DNA of 64,000 nt, taken from assembly GCA_041913905.1 (NCBI GenBank), contig JAYSEK010000015.1, positions 1 through 64,000 on the forward strand, written 5' to 3'. This document shows, in pieces, positions 21,419-30,542 of the stretch (position 1 is the stretch's first letter; each line of letters opens with the position of its first letter). Position numbers and translations under genes: made by a program. The DNA is from Roseateles_B sp041913905. GTDB taxonomy: Bacteria; Pseudomonadota; Gammaproteobacteria; Burkholderiales; Burkholderiaceae_C. The notes beneath the pieces were generated by a model, which was not told where the DNA came from, made no database searches, and saw only the letters and a program-made list of their open reading frames with translations.

Positions 21419-21685
21419 CTACTTGCCGCTTGCCGGACCGCCGGTGGCCGCGTGGTTGCGCGCCGCAACGGCCGGCGCCAGAGCCGCAGCCTGCGGACCA
21501 TCGGCGGCGCTGTCGGCCGCCAGGCGCTGGTGGGTCTCGATCACCGGGTCCGGGTGCTTGAGCGCCATCCCCAGCGTCACGAAGCTGGCCAGCACCACCG
21601 CCGCGGGGCCGCCCACCACCAGCCACATCATGCGCTCACGCCACCAGGCGCGCGGAGCCGGCGAGGAAGATTGAAGGTCAGCCAT
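21419..21685 (-). CDS. FixH-like small membrane protein
   Basis: 88 residues with one transmembrane helix (about 20-42, MMWLVVGGPAAVVLASFVTL) after WWRERM, the N-terminal pattern of FixH/CcoH-type proteins that aid cbb3 oxidase assembly. The region after the helix is short, Ala-rich and probably unstructured; the soluble beta domain of full-length FixH (about 160 residues) is missing. AGGAG precedes the ATG, and the gene starts ten bases after ccoG. Position supports a role with CcoG, but the truncated form makes this only probable. Confidence 0.7.
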   Translation of the reverse strand: MADLQSSSPAPRAWWRERMMWLVVGGPAAVVLASFVTLGMALKHPDPVIETHQRLAADSAADGPQAAALAPAVAARNHAATGGPASGK

Positions 21686-21694
21686 GTCTTGCTC

Positions 21695-23158
21695 CTAGTG
21701 CGGAACCACAAAGGTAGATTTTTCGACCAGCAGGCTCGGGGCCTCGCCAGGCGGCGCATCGCGGACGATGCTGAAATGGATCTCATGGGCGCCACTGCCC
21801 GCCGATTGCGCCGTCTGAGGCGGCACGCGCAGGGCCAGGGACACCCAGCGGGCCTCGGCGGGCCCCACGGTCAGCCGCAGCGGCTGCGCCAGCGCAAGGC
21901 CCTGCAGGCCTTGCGCCGTCACGCGGTAGGACTGCGTCTGTTCGGTCGCGTTCATGACCTGCAGGCGGTAGACGTTCTCGACATAGCCATCCTCCACCAG
22001 GCGGGCCAGCGAGGCGCGGTCGCGCACCACGTCGACCTTGAAGGGCGTGCGGGTCAGCAAGTGCCAGAACAGGGCCACGCAGATCAGCACCAGGATGCCG
22101 GCATACACCAGCACCCGCGGACGGAACATGCGGCGAATCAGCTGCGCGCGGCTCAGGTGCTCGCTCAGGCCGTTCTGCGTGTCATAGCGGATGAGGCCGC
22201 GCGGGTAGCTCATCTTGTCCATCACGCCGTTGCAGACGTCGATGCAGGCCGCGCAGCCGATGCACTCGTACTGCAGGCCCTTGCGGATGTCGATGCCCGT
22301 GGGGCAGACCTGCACGCACAGATTGCAGTCGATGCAGGCTCCCAGCCCCGCCGCCTTGATGTCAATCTTGCGGCCCCGTGACCCGCGCGGCTCGCCGCGT
22401 TCGGCGTCGTAGCTGATGATCAGCGTGTCCTTGTCGAACATGGCGCTCTGGAAGCGCGCATAGGGGCACATGTACTTGCAGACCTGCTCGCGCATGTGGC
22501 CGGCGAACAGGTAGGTGGCAAAGCCGTAGAACAGCACCCAGAACAGCTCCCAGGGGCCCAGCCCCAGGGCGGCCACCTCGGCCGCCAGGATCTTGACGGG
22601 CGTGAAGTAGCCGACGAAGGTGAAGCCGGTCCACAGGGCCAGCGCGCCCCAGACGAGCTGCTTGCCACCCTTGCGGGCGAACTTCAGGAGCGACCAGGGC
22701 GCCGCATCCAGCTTCATGCGAGCCGCGCGGTCGCCTTCGAACTTGCGTTCCACCCACATGAAGAGCTCGGTGTAGACCGTCTGCGGGCAGGCATAGCCGC
22801 ACCACAGCCGCCCGGCGACTGCGGTGAAAAGAAAGAGCGCATAAGCCGAGATCAGCAGCAGCGCCGTGAGGTAGATGAAGTCCTGCGGATACAGGACCAG
22901 GCCGAAGATGTAGAAGCGGCGCGCGCCAAGGTCGAACAAGACGGCCTGGCGTGCATTCCATTCCAGCCAGGGCAGCCCGTAGAAGAGCAGCTGCGTGAAC
23001 CAGACCAAGGCCCAGCGCCAGCGGATGAACCATCCGCTGACGGCCTTGGGGTAGATCTTCTTCTGAGCCTGGTAGAGCGACACCATCTCGCGCGCCGCGT
23101 CCTCGCCCGGCTGGGCGGGGGCTGCGGCTGAGGCTGAGGCGGTGTCGCTGCGGCTCAT
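21695..23158 (-). CDS. ccoG: Cytochrome c oxidase accessory protein CcoG
   Basis: 487-residue inner-membrane protein, thought to reduce Cu(II) for cbb3 oxidase assembly. Several transmembrane helices occur in the first about 220 residues, with a CGYACPQTVYTELFMW segment. A ferredoxin-like part carries two clusters: CIDCNLCVQVCP and CIGCAACIDVCNGVM (about 265-310). After another helix comes a C-terminal beta domain of the IG-like type. It follows ccoP by 28 bp in the cco operon. Confidence 0.95.
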   Translation of the reverse strand: MSRSDTASASAAAPAQPGEDAAREMVSLYQAQKKIYPKAVSGWFIRWRWALVWFTQLLFYGLPWLEWNARQAVLFDLGARRFYIFGLVLYPQDFIYLTALLLISAYALFLFTAVAGRLWCGYACPQTVYTELFMWVERKFEGDRAARMKLDAAPWSLLKFARKGGKQLVWGALALWTGFTFVGYFTPVKILAAEVAALGLGPWELFWVLFYGFATYLFAGHMREQVCKYMCPYARFQSAMFDKDTLIISYDAERGEPRGSRGRKIDIKAAGLGACIDCNLCVQVCPTGIDIRKGLQYECIGCAACIDVCNGVMDKMSYPRGLIRYDTQNGLSEHLSRAQLIRRMFRPRVLVYAGILVLICVALFWHLLTRTPFKVDVVRDRASLARLVEDGYVENVYRLQVMNATEQTQSYRVTAQGLQGLALAQPLRLTVGPAEARWVSLALRVPPQTAQSAGSGAHEIHFSIVRDAPPGEAPSLLVEKSTFVVPH

Positions 23159-23186
23159 GGGGGATCAGTCCTTGCTGCGACGGCGC

Positions 23187-24101
23187 CTACTTGGCGGCAA
23201 CGGCGGTGCCCTGCGACAGGCTCCACACGTAGGCACCCAGCACATGGATCTGCTCCGGGCTCAGGCGCGAGGCATGGGCCGGCATCACGTTGTTCTTGCC
23301 GTTGTTGATCATCGCGATGACGGCCTCCTCGCCCCAGCCGTGCAGCCAGACCTTGTCCGTCAGATTGGGTGCGCCAAGGGCCTGGTTGCCCTTGCCGTCC
23401 GGACCATGGCAGGCCGCGCAGGCACCAAACTTGGCCTTGCCCAGCTGGGCAGCGATCGAGTTGTGCGGGCTGCCCGAGAGGCTCAGCACGTAGTTGGCCA
23501 CGTTCTTCACGTCTTCCGGCCCACCGACGGCCGCGGCCATCGGCGGCATCATGCCGTTGCGGCCATTGCCGATGGTCAGCACGATGGCCTCGTGCGTGCC
23601 ACCGTACAGCCAGTCGTTGTCCGTCAGGTTCGGGAAGCCCTTGGAGCCCTTGGCATCGGAGCCGTGGCAGCCGGCGCAGTTGTTGGCGAACAGGCGCTCG
23701 CCGATGGCCATGGCCGAAGGATCCTTGGACAGCCCGGCGGCATCCATGGCCTTGTACTTGGCGTACACGCCTTCCAGCGCCGTGCGGGCCTTGGCCTGCT
23801 CGGCTTCGTACTGGCCGGCGCTGGTCCACTTGAGGCTGCCCTCGCTGCTGCCCAGGCCCGGATACATGGCCAGGTAGATGCCCGAGAACACCACGGTGAT
23901 CACGAACAGGCCCATCCACCAGCGCGGCAGCGGGTTGTTCATCTCACGCAGGTCCACGTCCCAGACGTGGCCCGTGGTGTTGTCGTCGGCCATCACGCGG
24001 CGGCGGCTGGCGATGATCAGCAGGACCAGGCACAGCACCAGCCCGGCGATGGTGGCGGCTGCGACGAAGGTCGACCAGCCGCTGGAGAAAAAGTCACTCA
24101 T
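23187..24101 (-). CDS. ccoP: Cytochrome c oxidase cbb3-type subunit III
   Basis: Dihaem c subunit of the cbb3 oxidase passing electrons to CcoO/CcoN; anchored in the inner membrane and facing the periplasm. 304 residues. An N-terminal helix (about 10-33), a conserved HVWDVDLREMNNPLPRWW segment leading into a second helix (about 60-80), then two haem motifs, CAGCH and CAACH, each with a distal methionine block (NGRNGMMPPM and GKNNVMPAH). Its start overlaps the ccoQ end by eight bases. Confidence 0.96.
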   Translation of the reverse strand: MSDFFSSGWSTFVAAATIAGLVLCLVLLIIASRRRVMADDNTTGHVWDVDLREMNNPLPRWWMGLFVITVVFSGIYLAMYPGLGSSEGSLKWTSAGQYEAEQAKARTALEGVYAKYKAMDAAGLSKDPSAMAIGERLFANNCAGCHGSDAKGSKGFPNLTDNDWLYGGTHEAIVLTIGNGRNGMMPPMAAAVGGPEDVKNVANYVLSLSGSPHNSIAAQLGKAKFGACAACHGPDGKGNQALGAPNLTDKVWLHGWGEEAVIAMINNGKNNVMPAHASRLSPEQIHVLGAYVWSLSQGTAVAAK

Positions 24102-24273
24102 TGCGGCCTCCTTGGGAGGAGATTGCGCCGGGGGCCTGATCGTCCATCAGGGGCAGACCGCCCAGCTCGTCAAAGGATTGCTTGTTCCGCTTGGAGAAGG
24201 CCCAGGACACGATGCCCAGGAAGATCACCATCGAGAACAGCGTGAAGGCGATGCGGAAGTCGTTGACGTCCAT
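24094..24273 (-). CDS. ccoQ: Cytochrome c oxidase cbb3-type subunit CcoQ
   Basis: 59 residues, starting MDVNDFRIAFTLFSMVIF. One transmembrane helix (about 7-27) followed by WAFSKRNKQSFDELGGLPL, the typical CcoQ/FixQ pattern with a short charged tail. Small subunit that stabilises CcoP with CcoNO. Lies between ccoO (11-bp gap) and ccoP (8-bp overlap), exactly where ccoQ is expected. Confidence 0.93.
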   Translation of the reverse strand: MDVNDFRIAFTLFSMVIFLGIVSWAFSKRNKQSFDELGGLPLMDDQAPGAISSQGGRNE

Positions 24274-24284
24274 GGTCGGCCTCC

Positions 24285-24911
24285 TTACTTCTTCAGGGCG
24301 GTGCCCATCACCTGCAGGTAGGCGACGACGGCATCCATCTCGGTCTTGCCCTTGACTTCATCGCCGGCCTTGGCGATCTCGTCGTCGGTATAGGGCACGC
24401 CCACCGCACGCAGCGCCTTCATCTTGGGCGCCATGTCGGCCGGGTTGACCGAGGCCTTGGTCAGCCAGGGGTAGGCCGGCATATTGGACTCGGGCACCAG
24501 GTCGCGCGGGTTGTTCAGGTGGATGCGATGCCATTCATCGCTGTACTTGCCGCCCACGCGGTGCAGGTCGGGACCGGTGCGCTTGGAGCCCCACTGGAAG
24601 GGGTGGTCGTAGACGAACTCACCGGCCGTCGAGTAGTGGCCGTAGCGCAGGGTCTCAGCGCGGAAGGGGCGGATCATCTGCGAGTGGCAGTTGTAGCAGC
24701 CCTCGCGGATGTAGACGTCCCGGCCGGCCAGCTGCAGCGCGGTGTAGGGCTTCAGGCCTTCGACCGGCTGCGTGGTCGAGCGCTGGAAGAACAGCGGCAC
24801 GATCTCCACGATGCCGCCGACGACCACCGTCAGCAGCACCAGCACGATCATCAGGAAGTTGCTGGTCTCGATCTTCTCGTGACCGGAAACGGCGTGGTTG
24901 TTGTTAGCCAT
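24285..24911 (-). CDS. ccoO: Cytochrome c oxidase cbb3-type subunit II
   Basis: Monohaem c subunit, 208 residues. One N-terminal helix (about 20-42), then GRDVYIREGCYNCHSQMIRP with the CxxCH haem-binding site near 74-78, a diagnostic CcoO stretch, and a PAYPWL segment containing the distal methionine. Electron carrier from CcoP to the CcoN active site. Second gene of the operon, 18 bp after ccoN. Confidence 0.97.
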   Translation of the reverse strand: MANNNHAVSGHEKIETSNFLMIVLVLLTVVVGGIVEIVPLFFQRSTTQPVEGLKPYTALQLAGRDVYIREGCYNCHSQMIRPFRAETLRYGHYSTAGEFVYDHPFQWGSKRTGPDLHRVGGKYSDEWHRIHLNNPRDLVPESNMPAYPWLTKASVNPADMAPKMKALRAVGVPYTDDEIAKAGDEVKGKTEMDAVVAYLQVMGTALKK

Positions 24912-24929
24912 GTTGAGTTCTCCCTTGCC

Positions 24930-26369
24930 TCAGGCGTGCGCCGCCACAGCGGGGATGCGTTGCGCTTCCACCTTGCCGACACCGACCGTCTTCACGACGT
25001 TCCAGGCCATGATGACCATGCCGCCGAGGTACAGCAGGCCGCCGCCCAGGCGGATGACGTAGAAGGGATAGGTCGCCTTGACGCTTTCGACGAAGGTGTA
25101 GACCAGGGTGCCGTCCGGATTGACCGCACGCCACATCAGGCCCTGCATCACGCCGGCGATCCACATCGCGGCGATGTAGAGCACGATGCCCAGGGTTGCG
25201 ACCCAGAAGTGCAGCTCGATGGCGCGCTTCGAATACATCTCGGTGCGGCCGAACATGCGCGGGATCAGGTGGTACAGCGAGCCCATCGAGATCAGGCCCA
25301 CCCAGCCCAGGGCACCGGAGTGCACGTGGCCGACGGTCCAGTCGGTGTAGTGGCTCAGGGCGTTCACCGTCTTGATCGACATCATCGGACCTTCGAAGGT
25401 CGACATGCCGTAGAAGGACAGGGACACGATCAGGAACTTCAGGATCGGGTCGTCACGCAGTTTGTGCCAGGCCCCCGACAGGGTCATGATGCCGTTGATC
25501 ATGCCGCCCCAGGACGGCGCCAGCAGCACCAGCGAGAACAGCATGCCCACCGACTGCGCCCAGTCGGGCAGCGCGGTGTAGTGCAGATGGTGGGGGCCCG
25601 CCCACATGTAGGTGAAGATCAGGGCCCAGAAGTGCACGATGGACAGGCGGTAGCTGTACACCGGGCGGCCGGCCTGCTTGGGGATGTAGTAGTACATCAT
25701 CCCGAGGAAGCCGGCGGTCAGGAAGAAGCCCACGGCGTTATGGCCGTACCACCACTGCACCATGGCGTCCTGGACGCCGGCATAGGCGGAGTAGCTCTTC
25801 CACAGGCTCACCGGCACGGCGGCGCTGTTGACCAGGTGCAGCAGCGCCACGGCGATGATGAAGGCCCCGAAGAACCAGTTCGCCACGTAGATGTGGCGGA
25901 TCTTGCGGGTGCCGACGGTGCCGAAGAACACAATGGCGAAGGACACCCAGACCAGCGTGATCAGAATGTCGATGGGCCACTCCAGCTCGGCGTACTCCTT
26001 GCCGGAGGTGATGCCCAGCGGCAGTGTCAGCGCCGCGGCCAGGATCACCAGCTGCCAGCCGATGAAGGTGAACCAGGCCAGGCCCGGCGCGAACAGGCGC
26101 GTCTGGCCGGTGCGCTGCACCACGTGGTAGGCCGTCGCGAACAGCGTGCAGCCGCCGAAGGCGAAGATCACCGCGTTGGTGTGCAGGGGCCGCAATCGGC
26201 CGTAGCTGAGCCAGGGAATTCCGAGGTTGAGCTCGGGCCACGCGAGCTGGGCGGCGATGACCACCCCCACCAGCATGCCCACGATGCCCCACAGGACGGC
26301 CGCGAGCGCAAACGCTCGTACGACCCCGTCCTCATAAACCGGCCCGGCCGGCTGAGCGACACTTGCCAT
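24930..26369 (-). CDS. ccoN: Cytochrome c oxidase cbb3-type subunit I
   Basis: Catalytic haem-copper subunit, 479 residues with about 12 membrane helices. Haem and CuB histidines are visible in THTNAVIF-type (LHTNAVIFAFG), WWYGHNAVGFFLTAGF and AGPHHLHYTALPDW segments; GHVHSGALGWVGL follows. High-affinity terminal oxidase for low oxygen. AAGGAG lies eight bases before the ATG. A perfect FNR box sits 62-75 bp upstream, inside the ccoS gene, so the operon ccoNOQPG is probably induced by FNR in low oxygen. Confidence 0.98.
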   Translation of the reverse strand: MASVAQPAGPVYEDGVVRAFALAAVLWGIVGMLVGVVIAAQLAWPELNLGIPWLSYGRLRPLHTNAVIFAFGGCTLFATAYHVVQRTGQTRLFAPGLAWFTFIGWQLVILAAALTLPLGITSGKEYAELEWPIDILITLVWVSFAIVFFGTVGTRKIRHIYVANWFFGAFIIAVALLHLVNSAAVPVSLWKSYSAYAGVQDAMVQWWYGHNAVGFFLTAGFLGMMYYYIPKQAGRPVYSYRLSIVHFWALIFTYMWAGPHHLHYTALPDWAQSVGMLFSLVLLAPSWGGMINGIMTLSGAWHKLRDDPILKFLIVSLSFYGMSTFEGPMMSIKTVNALSHYTDWTVGHVHSGALGWVGLISMGSLYHLIPRMFGRTEMYSKRAIELHFWVATLGIVLYIAAMWIAGVMQGLMWRAVNPDGTLVYTFVESVKATYPFYVIRLGGGLLYLGGMVIMAWNVVKTVGVGKVEAQRIPAVAAHA

Positions 26370-26406
26370 TGACGTGCTCCTTCACACTTGATTGACCCCG
26401 GGATTC

Positions 26407-26589
26407 TTAGGGGTTTACCTCGTCCATGGCTTGATCGCCATCAACCCCCTGAGATTCGTCTTCGAGAATGCGTTCGCCCTCGCGTTCCAGATCGTCCAAT
26501 TGGCCACTGTTGATGGCCCAGCCGAAGACGCCGACGATCACCAGCACCAGCACCACCGACATCGGGATCAGCAGATAGAGAATGTCCAT
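26407..26589 (-). CDS. ccoS: cbb3 oxidase maturation protein CcoS
   Basis: 60 residues. MDILYLLIPMSVVLVLVI begins a single helix (about 3-26), followed by GWAINSGQLDDLEREGERIL, the family hallmark, and an acidic tail. Needed for cofactor insertion into the cbb3 oxidase. It follows ccoI by 23 bp, and its last codons contain the FNR box for ccoN. The ATG at 26589 gives the standard family N-terminus. Confidence 0.95.
   Translation of the reverse strand: MDILYLLIPMSVVLVLVIVGVFGWAINSGQLDDLEREGERILEDESQGVDGDQAMDEVNP
26431..26444. promoter_or_regulatory. Perfect FNR box upstream of ccoN, inside ccoS
   Basis: TTGATCGCCATCAA matches TTGAT-N4-ATCAA at all ten positions. Its centre is 68 bp upstream of the ccoN ATG; a class II arrangement would start the transcript near 26396, with TAAGAA as a weak -10 at 26404-26409. 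The overlap with ccoS coding sequence constrains both. Confidence 0.88.
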
Positions 26590-26612
26590 TTCATGCACCT
26601 TGGCCGCGAGGG

Positions 26613-28910
26613 TCAGGTCTTGCTCTCCTGCGACAGACGCAGGGCGTTGAGGATCACCAGCAGCGAGCTGCCGGCCATGCCGATGCCTGCAGCCCAAGGG
26701 GGCAGCCAGCCCGCCAGCGCCAGCGGAATGCAGGCGGCGTTGTAGACCGCGGACCAGGCCAGGTTCTGCCGGATCACGCGGCGCGTCTTGAGTGCCAAGC
26801 CGCGCATGCGGGCCAGCTCGGACAGGCGGCCCGACAACAGCACGGCATCAGCTTGCGTGCGGGCGATCAAGGCGCCCTGCCCCATGGCCACGCTGGCATC
26901 GGCCCGCGCCAGCACCGGGGCGTCGTTGATGCCATCGCCCAGCATCAGCACCTTGCGGCCTTTCGCCTGCAGGGCTTCGACATGGGCCAGCTTGCCTTCG
27001 GGCGTCGCACCACCGAGAGCCCGGGCGATGCCTGCGGCTCTCGCAACGGCCTGCACGCGCCCAGGTCGATCGCCGGACAGCAGTTCCACCCGCAGGCCCA
27101 GCGCATGCAGGGCCTGCACGGCGGCCTCGGCATCCGGCCGCAAGGCCTCCTCGAACTGGAGCGCCAGGACCATCGCATCGTCACATGTCAGCAGCAGCTG
27201 GGCCGACGGCAGTTCGGCAGGCAGCTCCCCGGCCCATCCGGCTGCGCCCAGGCGCCAGCGGCGTCCCTGCGCATCCTGCGCCTCCATGCCCTGGCCCCGA
27301 TGCTCGCGGACCTCGTGCAGCGGTGGCATTGGCACCGCGCCCTCGCCCAGCCGCTCGCGTGCCGCCTCCTCAGCCGCCCGCGCGTAGGGGTGCAGCGACT
27401 GCCGGGCCAGGGCCTGCAGCATCGTCAGCACGTGGGCATCGGGCGACGGGGGCCAGGTCTTGCCCAGGCGCATGCGGTCCTCGGTCAGCGTGCCGGTCTT
27501 GTCCATCACCACGGTGTCGACCTGGGCCAGGGTCTCCAGCAGGTCCAGCCGGGCGAGCAGCACGCCGCGGCGCGCCAGCAGGCCGGTTGCAGCGAGCCAG
27601 GCTGACGGCGCAGCCAGCGACAGGGCGCAGGGACAGGTGACGATCAGCACCGAGACCGCGACCCAGACCGCGCGCGCCGGATCGATCCAGCTCCAGACCA
27701 GGGCCGCCCCGGCCGCCAGCAGCAGCACGCCCCACAGGAAGGGGCCGGCCGCCCGGTCCGCCAGGCGCAGCTGGGTCGGACGCTGCGTCAGCGCGCTGCG
27801 CATGAGCCGCACGATGGACTCGTAGCGCGTGTCCGCCCCCAATCCATGCAGCTCCATCAGCACGGGCGCCTGCAGGTTCAGGCTGCCCGCCACCAGCGTG
27901 TCGCCCACCCGCTTGTCGACTGGCAGCGATTCGCCGCTCAGCAGCGATTCATCCGCCGCGCTCGCCCCCTCGACCAGCACGCCATCGCCCGGAAAGGCCT
28001 GGCCCGCCAGCACGCGAACCCGGTCCCCCACCCGCAAGTCGGACAGGCCCACGGCCAGGAACTGGCCGTCGGGCTGCTGACGCTGCACCAGTTCGGGCAG
28101 GCGCTCGCCGGCCAGCTCCAGCGAGCGGGCCACGCGGTGCCGCGCGCGCAGCTCCAGGTAGCGCCCACCCAGCAGGAAGCTGATGAACATGGTCAGCGAG
28201 TCGAAGTAGACCTCGTGGCCGAAGATGCCGGCCGGGTCGAAGACGGCACCGGTGCTGGCCACAAAGGTCACCAGGAGGCCCAGGGCTACCGGCACGTCCA
28301 TGCCCAGGCTGCGGCTGCGGATCTGCCGCCAGGCCGCGCTGAAGAAGGGGCCCGCGGCGAAGAACATCACCGGCAGGCTCAGCACCCACTCGCCCCACTG
28401 CAGCAGATTGCGCTGGTCGGGCTCCATCTCGCCCGGGCCGGCCAGGTAGATGGGCGTGGCCAGCATCATGACCTGCATCATCAGGAAGCTGGCCACGAAG
28501 AGCCGCCACAGGGCCTGGCGGTGCTCCTTCTCGCGCAGCTGGCGGGCCGGCGCGGCCAGGTCGGGCGCGGCGCCGTAGCCGGCACGCTCGATGGCGGCGA
28601 TGAGCCGGGAGACCCGCGTCTGGCCTGGATCCCACAACACCTGCAGACGTTCCGCCGCGCTGTTGACGCGTGCTTCGACCACGCCGGCCTCAGCACCCAG
28701 CGCTCGCTCGATGATGCCCGCGCAGGCCGCGCAATGCATGCCGGAGAGCTGTAGCTGCGACCGCCCCAGGCGCCGGCCGCCGCGCTCCTGCCACTCGGTG
28801 TAGCGCGCCAGCTGCCCCGCGTCGTCGCAAGCCGCATCCGATGCAGCAGGCGCACCGACGGCAGGACCCGTGGATGGGGGCGGCGCGGCGGCGCGCAGCG
28901 TGGCACTCAT
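26613..28910 (-). CDS. ccoI: Copper-translocating P1B-type ATPase for cbb3 oxidase assembly
   Basis: 765 residues. N-terminal metal-binding domain with MHCAAC (Cys60 and Cys63), eight predicted helices, CPC in TCPCALSLAAP as membrane metal site, the phosphorylation motif DKTGT, and GDGINDAPVL in the nucleotide/hinge region. The long Ala/Pro-rich N-terminus before residue 30 is unusual. FixI/CcoI-type pumps supply copper to the periplasmic side for CcoN. ccoS follows directly, so this is the ccoIS unit placed upstream of ccoNOQPG. A detoxifying CopA is the alternative, made unlikely by position. Confidence 0.93.
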   Translation of the reverse strand: MSATLRAAAPPPSTGPAVGAPAASDAACDDAGQLARYTEWQERGGRRLGRSQLQLSGMHCAACAGIIERALGAEAGVVEARVNSAAERLQVLWDPGQTRVSRLIAAIERAGYGAAPDLAAPARQLREKEHRQALWRLFVASFLMMQVMMLATPIYLAGPGEMEPDQRNLLQWGEWVLSLPVMFFAAGPFFSAAWRQIRSRSLGMDVPVALGLLVTFVASTGAVFDPAGIFGHEVYFDSLTMFISFLLGGRYLELRARHRVARSLELAGERLPELVQRQQPDGQFLAVGLSDLRVGDRVRVLAGQAFPGDGVLVEGASAADESLLSGESLPVDKRVGDTLVAGSLNLQAPVLMELHGLGADTRYESIVRLMRSALTQRPTQLRLADRAAGPFLWGVLLLAAGAALVWSWIDPARAVWVAVSVLIVTCPCALSLAAPSAWLAATGLLARRGVLLARLDLLETLAQVDTVVMDKTGTLTEDRMRLGKTWPPSPDAHVLTMLQALARQSLHPYARAAEEAARERLGEGAVPMPPLHEVREHRGQGMEAQDAQGRRWRLGAAGWAGELPAELPSAQLLLTCDDAMVLALQFEEALRPDAEAAVQALHALGLRVELLSGDRPGRVQAVARAAGIARALGGATPEGKLAHVEALQAKGRKVLMLGDGINDAPVLARADASVAMGQGALIARTQADAVLLSGRLSELARMRGLALKTRRVIRQNLAWSAVYNAACIPLALAGWLPPWAAGIGMAGSSLLVILNALRLSQESKT

Positions 28911-29002
28911 GGGCTGTGACGGTCCTGCTCTTGGGTCTGGAGGGGCGCGGACTCCGGCGAAGTCCGACAGGCCCCAATCTAGCCAAACCAGCCCAGCGCG
29001 AC

Positions 29003-29016
29003 ATGACTTAAATCAA
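29003..29016 (-). promoter_or_regulatory. Imperfect FNR-like site upstream of ccoI
   Basis: On the minus strand TTGATTTAAGTCAT has one perfect half-site (TTGAT) and a TCA core in the other (GTCAT for ATCAA), eight of ten matches. It lies about 99 bp before the ccoI start, in the 176-bp gap behind the histidine-kinase gene. Confidence 0.45.
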
Positions 29017-29086
29017 GGCGAGCTCCGGATGGGGCCAGATTCCTCGTCAACGCCACAGCCTGCCGATGGGCGCCGCTGCGCGAGTT

Positions 29087-30529
29087 CTACGCCGGGGAAG
29101 GCGCCGGCAGCAGGGGCAGTCGCCAGGTCAATTCCAGCCCCGGGAAGTCCGGCCGGCTGCGCACCTCCCAGCGTCCGCCGAGCCGACGGATGACGTCATG
29201 CGCAATGGTCAGCCCCAGCCCGGTGCCGTCCTGGGCGCGCACATCGGCCCGCTCGCCGCGCCAGAAGGCCTGGCCCAGGCGGGGCAGATCCTCGGCCGGG
29301 ACGCCCGGCCCGTCGTCGCTGATGCGGATGCAGGCCCAGCCGTCTTCGGCCCGCAGGTGCACGCGGATGTGGCGGCCGCCATAGCGCAGGGCATTGTCCA
29401 GCGCATTGCTCAGCGCCTCGCTGAGCCAGAGGGCATGGGCTCTCGCCTCGATGGGATGCTGCGGCGTCTCGTCCAGCTGCAACTGGATTTCTCGGCCGCG
29501 CCGGACGGCCTCCAGCGCCAGCGGCTCCACCGCCTCGTGGATCAAGGGCCCCAGGGCCAAGGGCTCGACACCTTGCATCTGCATCAAGGTGGCCTCAGCG
29601 CGGGCCAGGCTCAGCAATTGCGCGATCAGCTTGCCCATGCGTTCGCTGGACTGCTGCAGGCCGTCCAGCAGCGGCCCTGTGCGCCCCGAGAGCGCCGCGC
29701 CCTGCCCGCGCAGCTCGGCCGCCAGCTCCTGGCTCAGCACGCGCAGCCCCGCCACCGGGGTGCGCAGTTGGTGCGCAGCGTCGGCCACGAAGCGCCGCTG
29801 CAGGGCCACGGACTCCTCCACATTGGCCAGCAGGCTGTTGATGCGCTCGATCAGGGGCAGGACCTCGGCCGGCACGCCCTGCACGGCCAGGGGGCGCCAA
29901 TCACTGGCTTCGCGGCTGGCCACTTCCGCGGCGACGGCTCGCAAGGGGGCCACGCCGCGCCGTATGCCCCAGGCCAGCAGCGACAGGGTCAGAAAGCCCA
30001 GGCCCAGCGTCGGCACGGCCATCACAGTCAGCACATCCAGCACCAGGCGCTGGCGCTTGTGCAGGGTCTCCACCACCAGGATGCTCACATGGCGGTCCAG
30101 CATGGGTGACGCGATGGAGAACAGCGCACCGCGGACGGCCTCGTCACCCATGCGGGCGTCGTACAGCATCGGCCGCTCGAAGGCCCGGCGCGAGACCCGC
30201 TGCCGGGGCGCCGGCACGGCAGCGTCGCCGGCGAGCACCTGGCCCTGCTCGTCCAGCATGACGTAGCTGCTGCGCTCGGTCCGGTCCCAGGTCAGCAGCT
30301 CGAAGTACTGCCGGCTGACGTCCAGCAAGGGGCCGCGATCGGTCCAGACCACCTTGCCGGCGAGGGCCGTCGCCGAGTCCTGCAGGCCGCGGTCGAACGC
30401 AGCATCCCCCGCCACCACGGCCAGCTCGTAGGCACCAAAAGCCGCCACCGCCAGGCCCAATGACCAGATCCAGGCCAGCGGTCTGAGCAACTGGGCGCGC
30501 AGGCTGCGGGCCCGGCGCGGTCCGGGCAT
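29087..30529 (-). CDS. Two-component sensor histidine kinase (TctE/QseC-like)
   Basis: 480 residues. Helix one at about 16-36, a periplasmic sensor region of roughly 130 residues, helix two around 175-195, a HAMP-like linker, then a HisKA domain with phospho-acceptor His in DAAHQLRTPVAGLR and an ATPase domain with NALDNALRYG (N box), DDGPGVP (G1) and GTGLGLTIAHDV (G2). The N-terminal sensor domain resembles the 2CSK_N type. Start chosen at MPGPRRARSLRAQ, 13 bases after the regulator's stop. The pair sits directly upstream of ccoI; the signal is unknown. Confidence 0.93.
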   Translation of the reverse strand: MPGPRRARSLRAQLLRPLAWIWSLGLAVAAFGAYELAVVAGDAAFDRGLQDSATALAGKVVWTDRGPLLDVSRQYFELLTWDRTERSSYVMLDEQGQVLAGDAAVPAPRQRVSRRAFERPMLYDARMGDEAVRGALFSIASPMLDRHVSILVVETLHKRQRLVLDVLTVMAVPTLGLGFLTLSLLAWGIRRGVAPLRAVAAEVASREASDWRPLAVQGVPAEVLPLIERINSLLANVEESVALQRRFVADAAHQLRTPVAGLRVLSQELAAELRGQGAALSGRTGPLLDGLQQSSERMGKLIAQLLSLARAEATLMQMQGVEPLALGPLIHEAVEPLALEAVRRGREIQLQLDETPQHPIEARAHALWLSEALSNALDNALRYGGRHIRVHLRAEDGWACIRISDDGPGVPAEDLPRLGQAFWRGERADVRAQDGTGLGLTIAHDVIRRLGGRWEVRSRPDFPGLELTWRLPLLPAPSPA

Positions 30530-30542
30530 GGGGGCGACGGGC

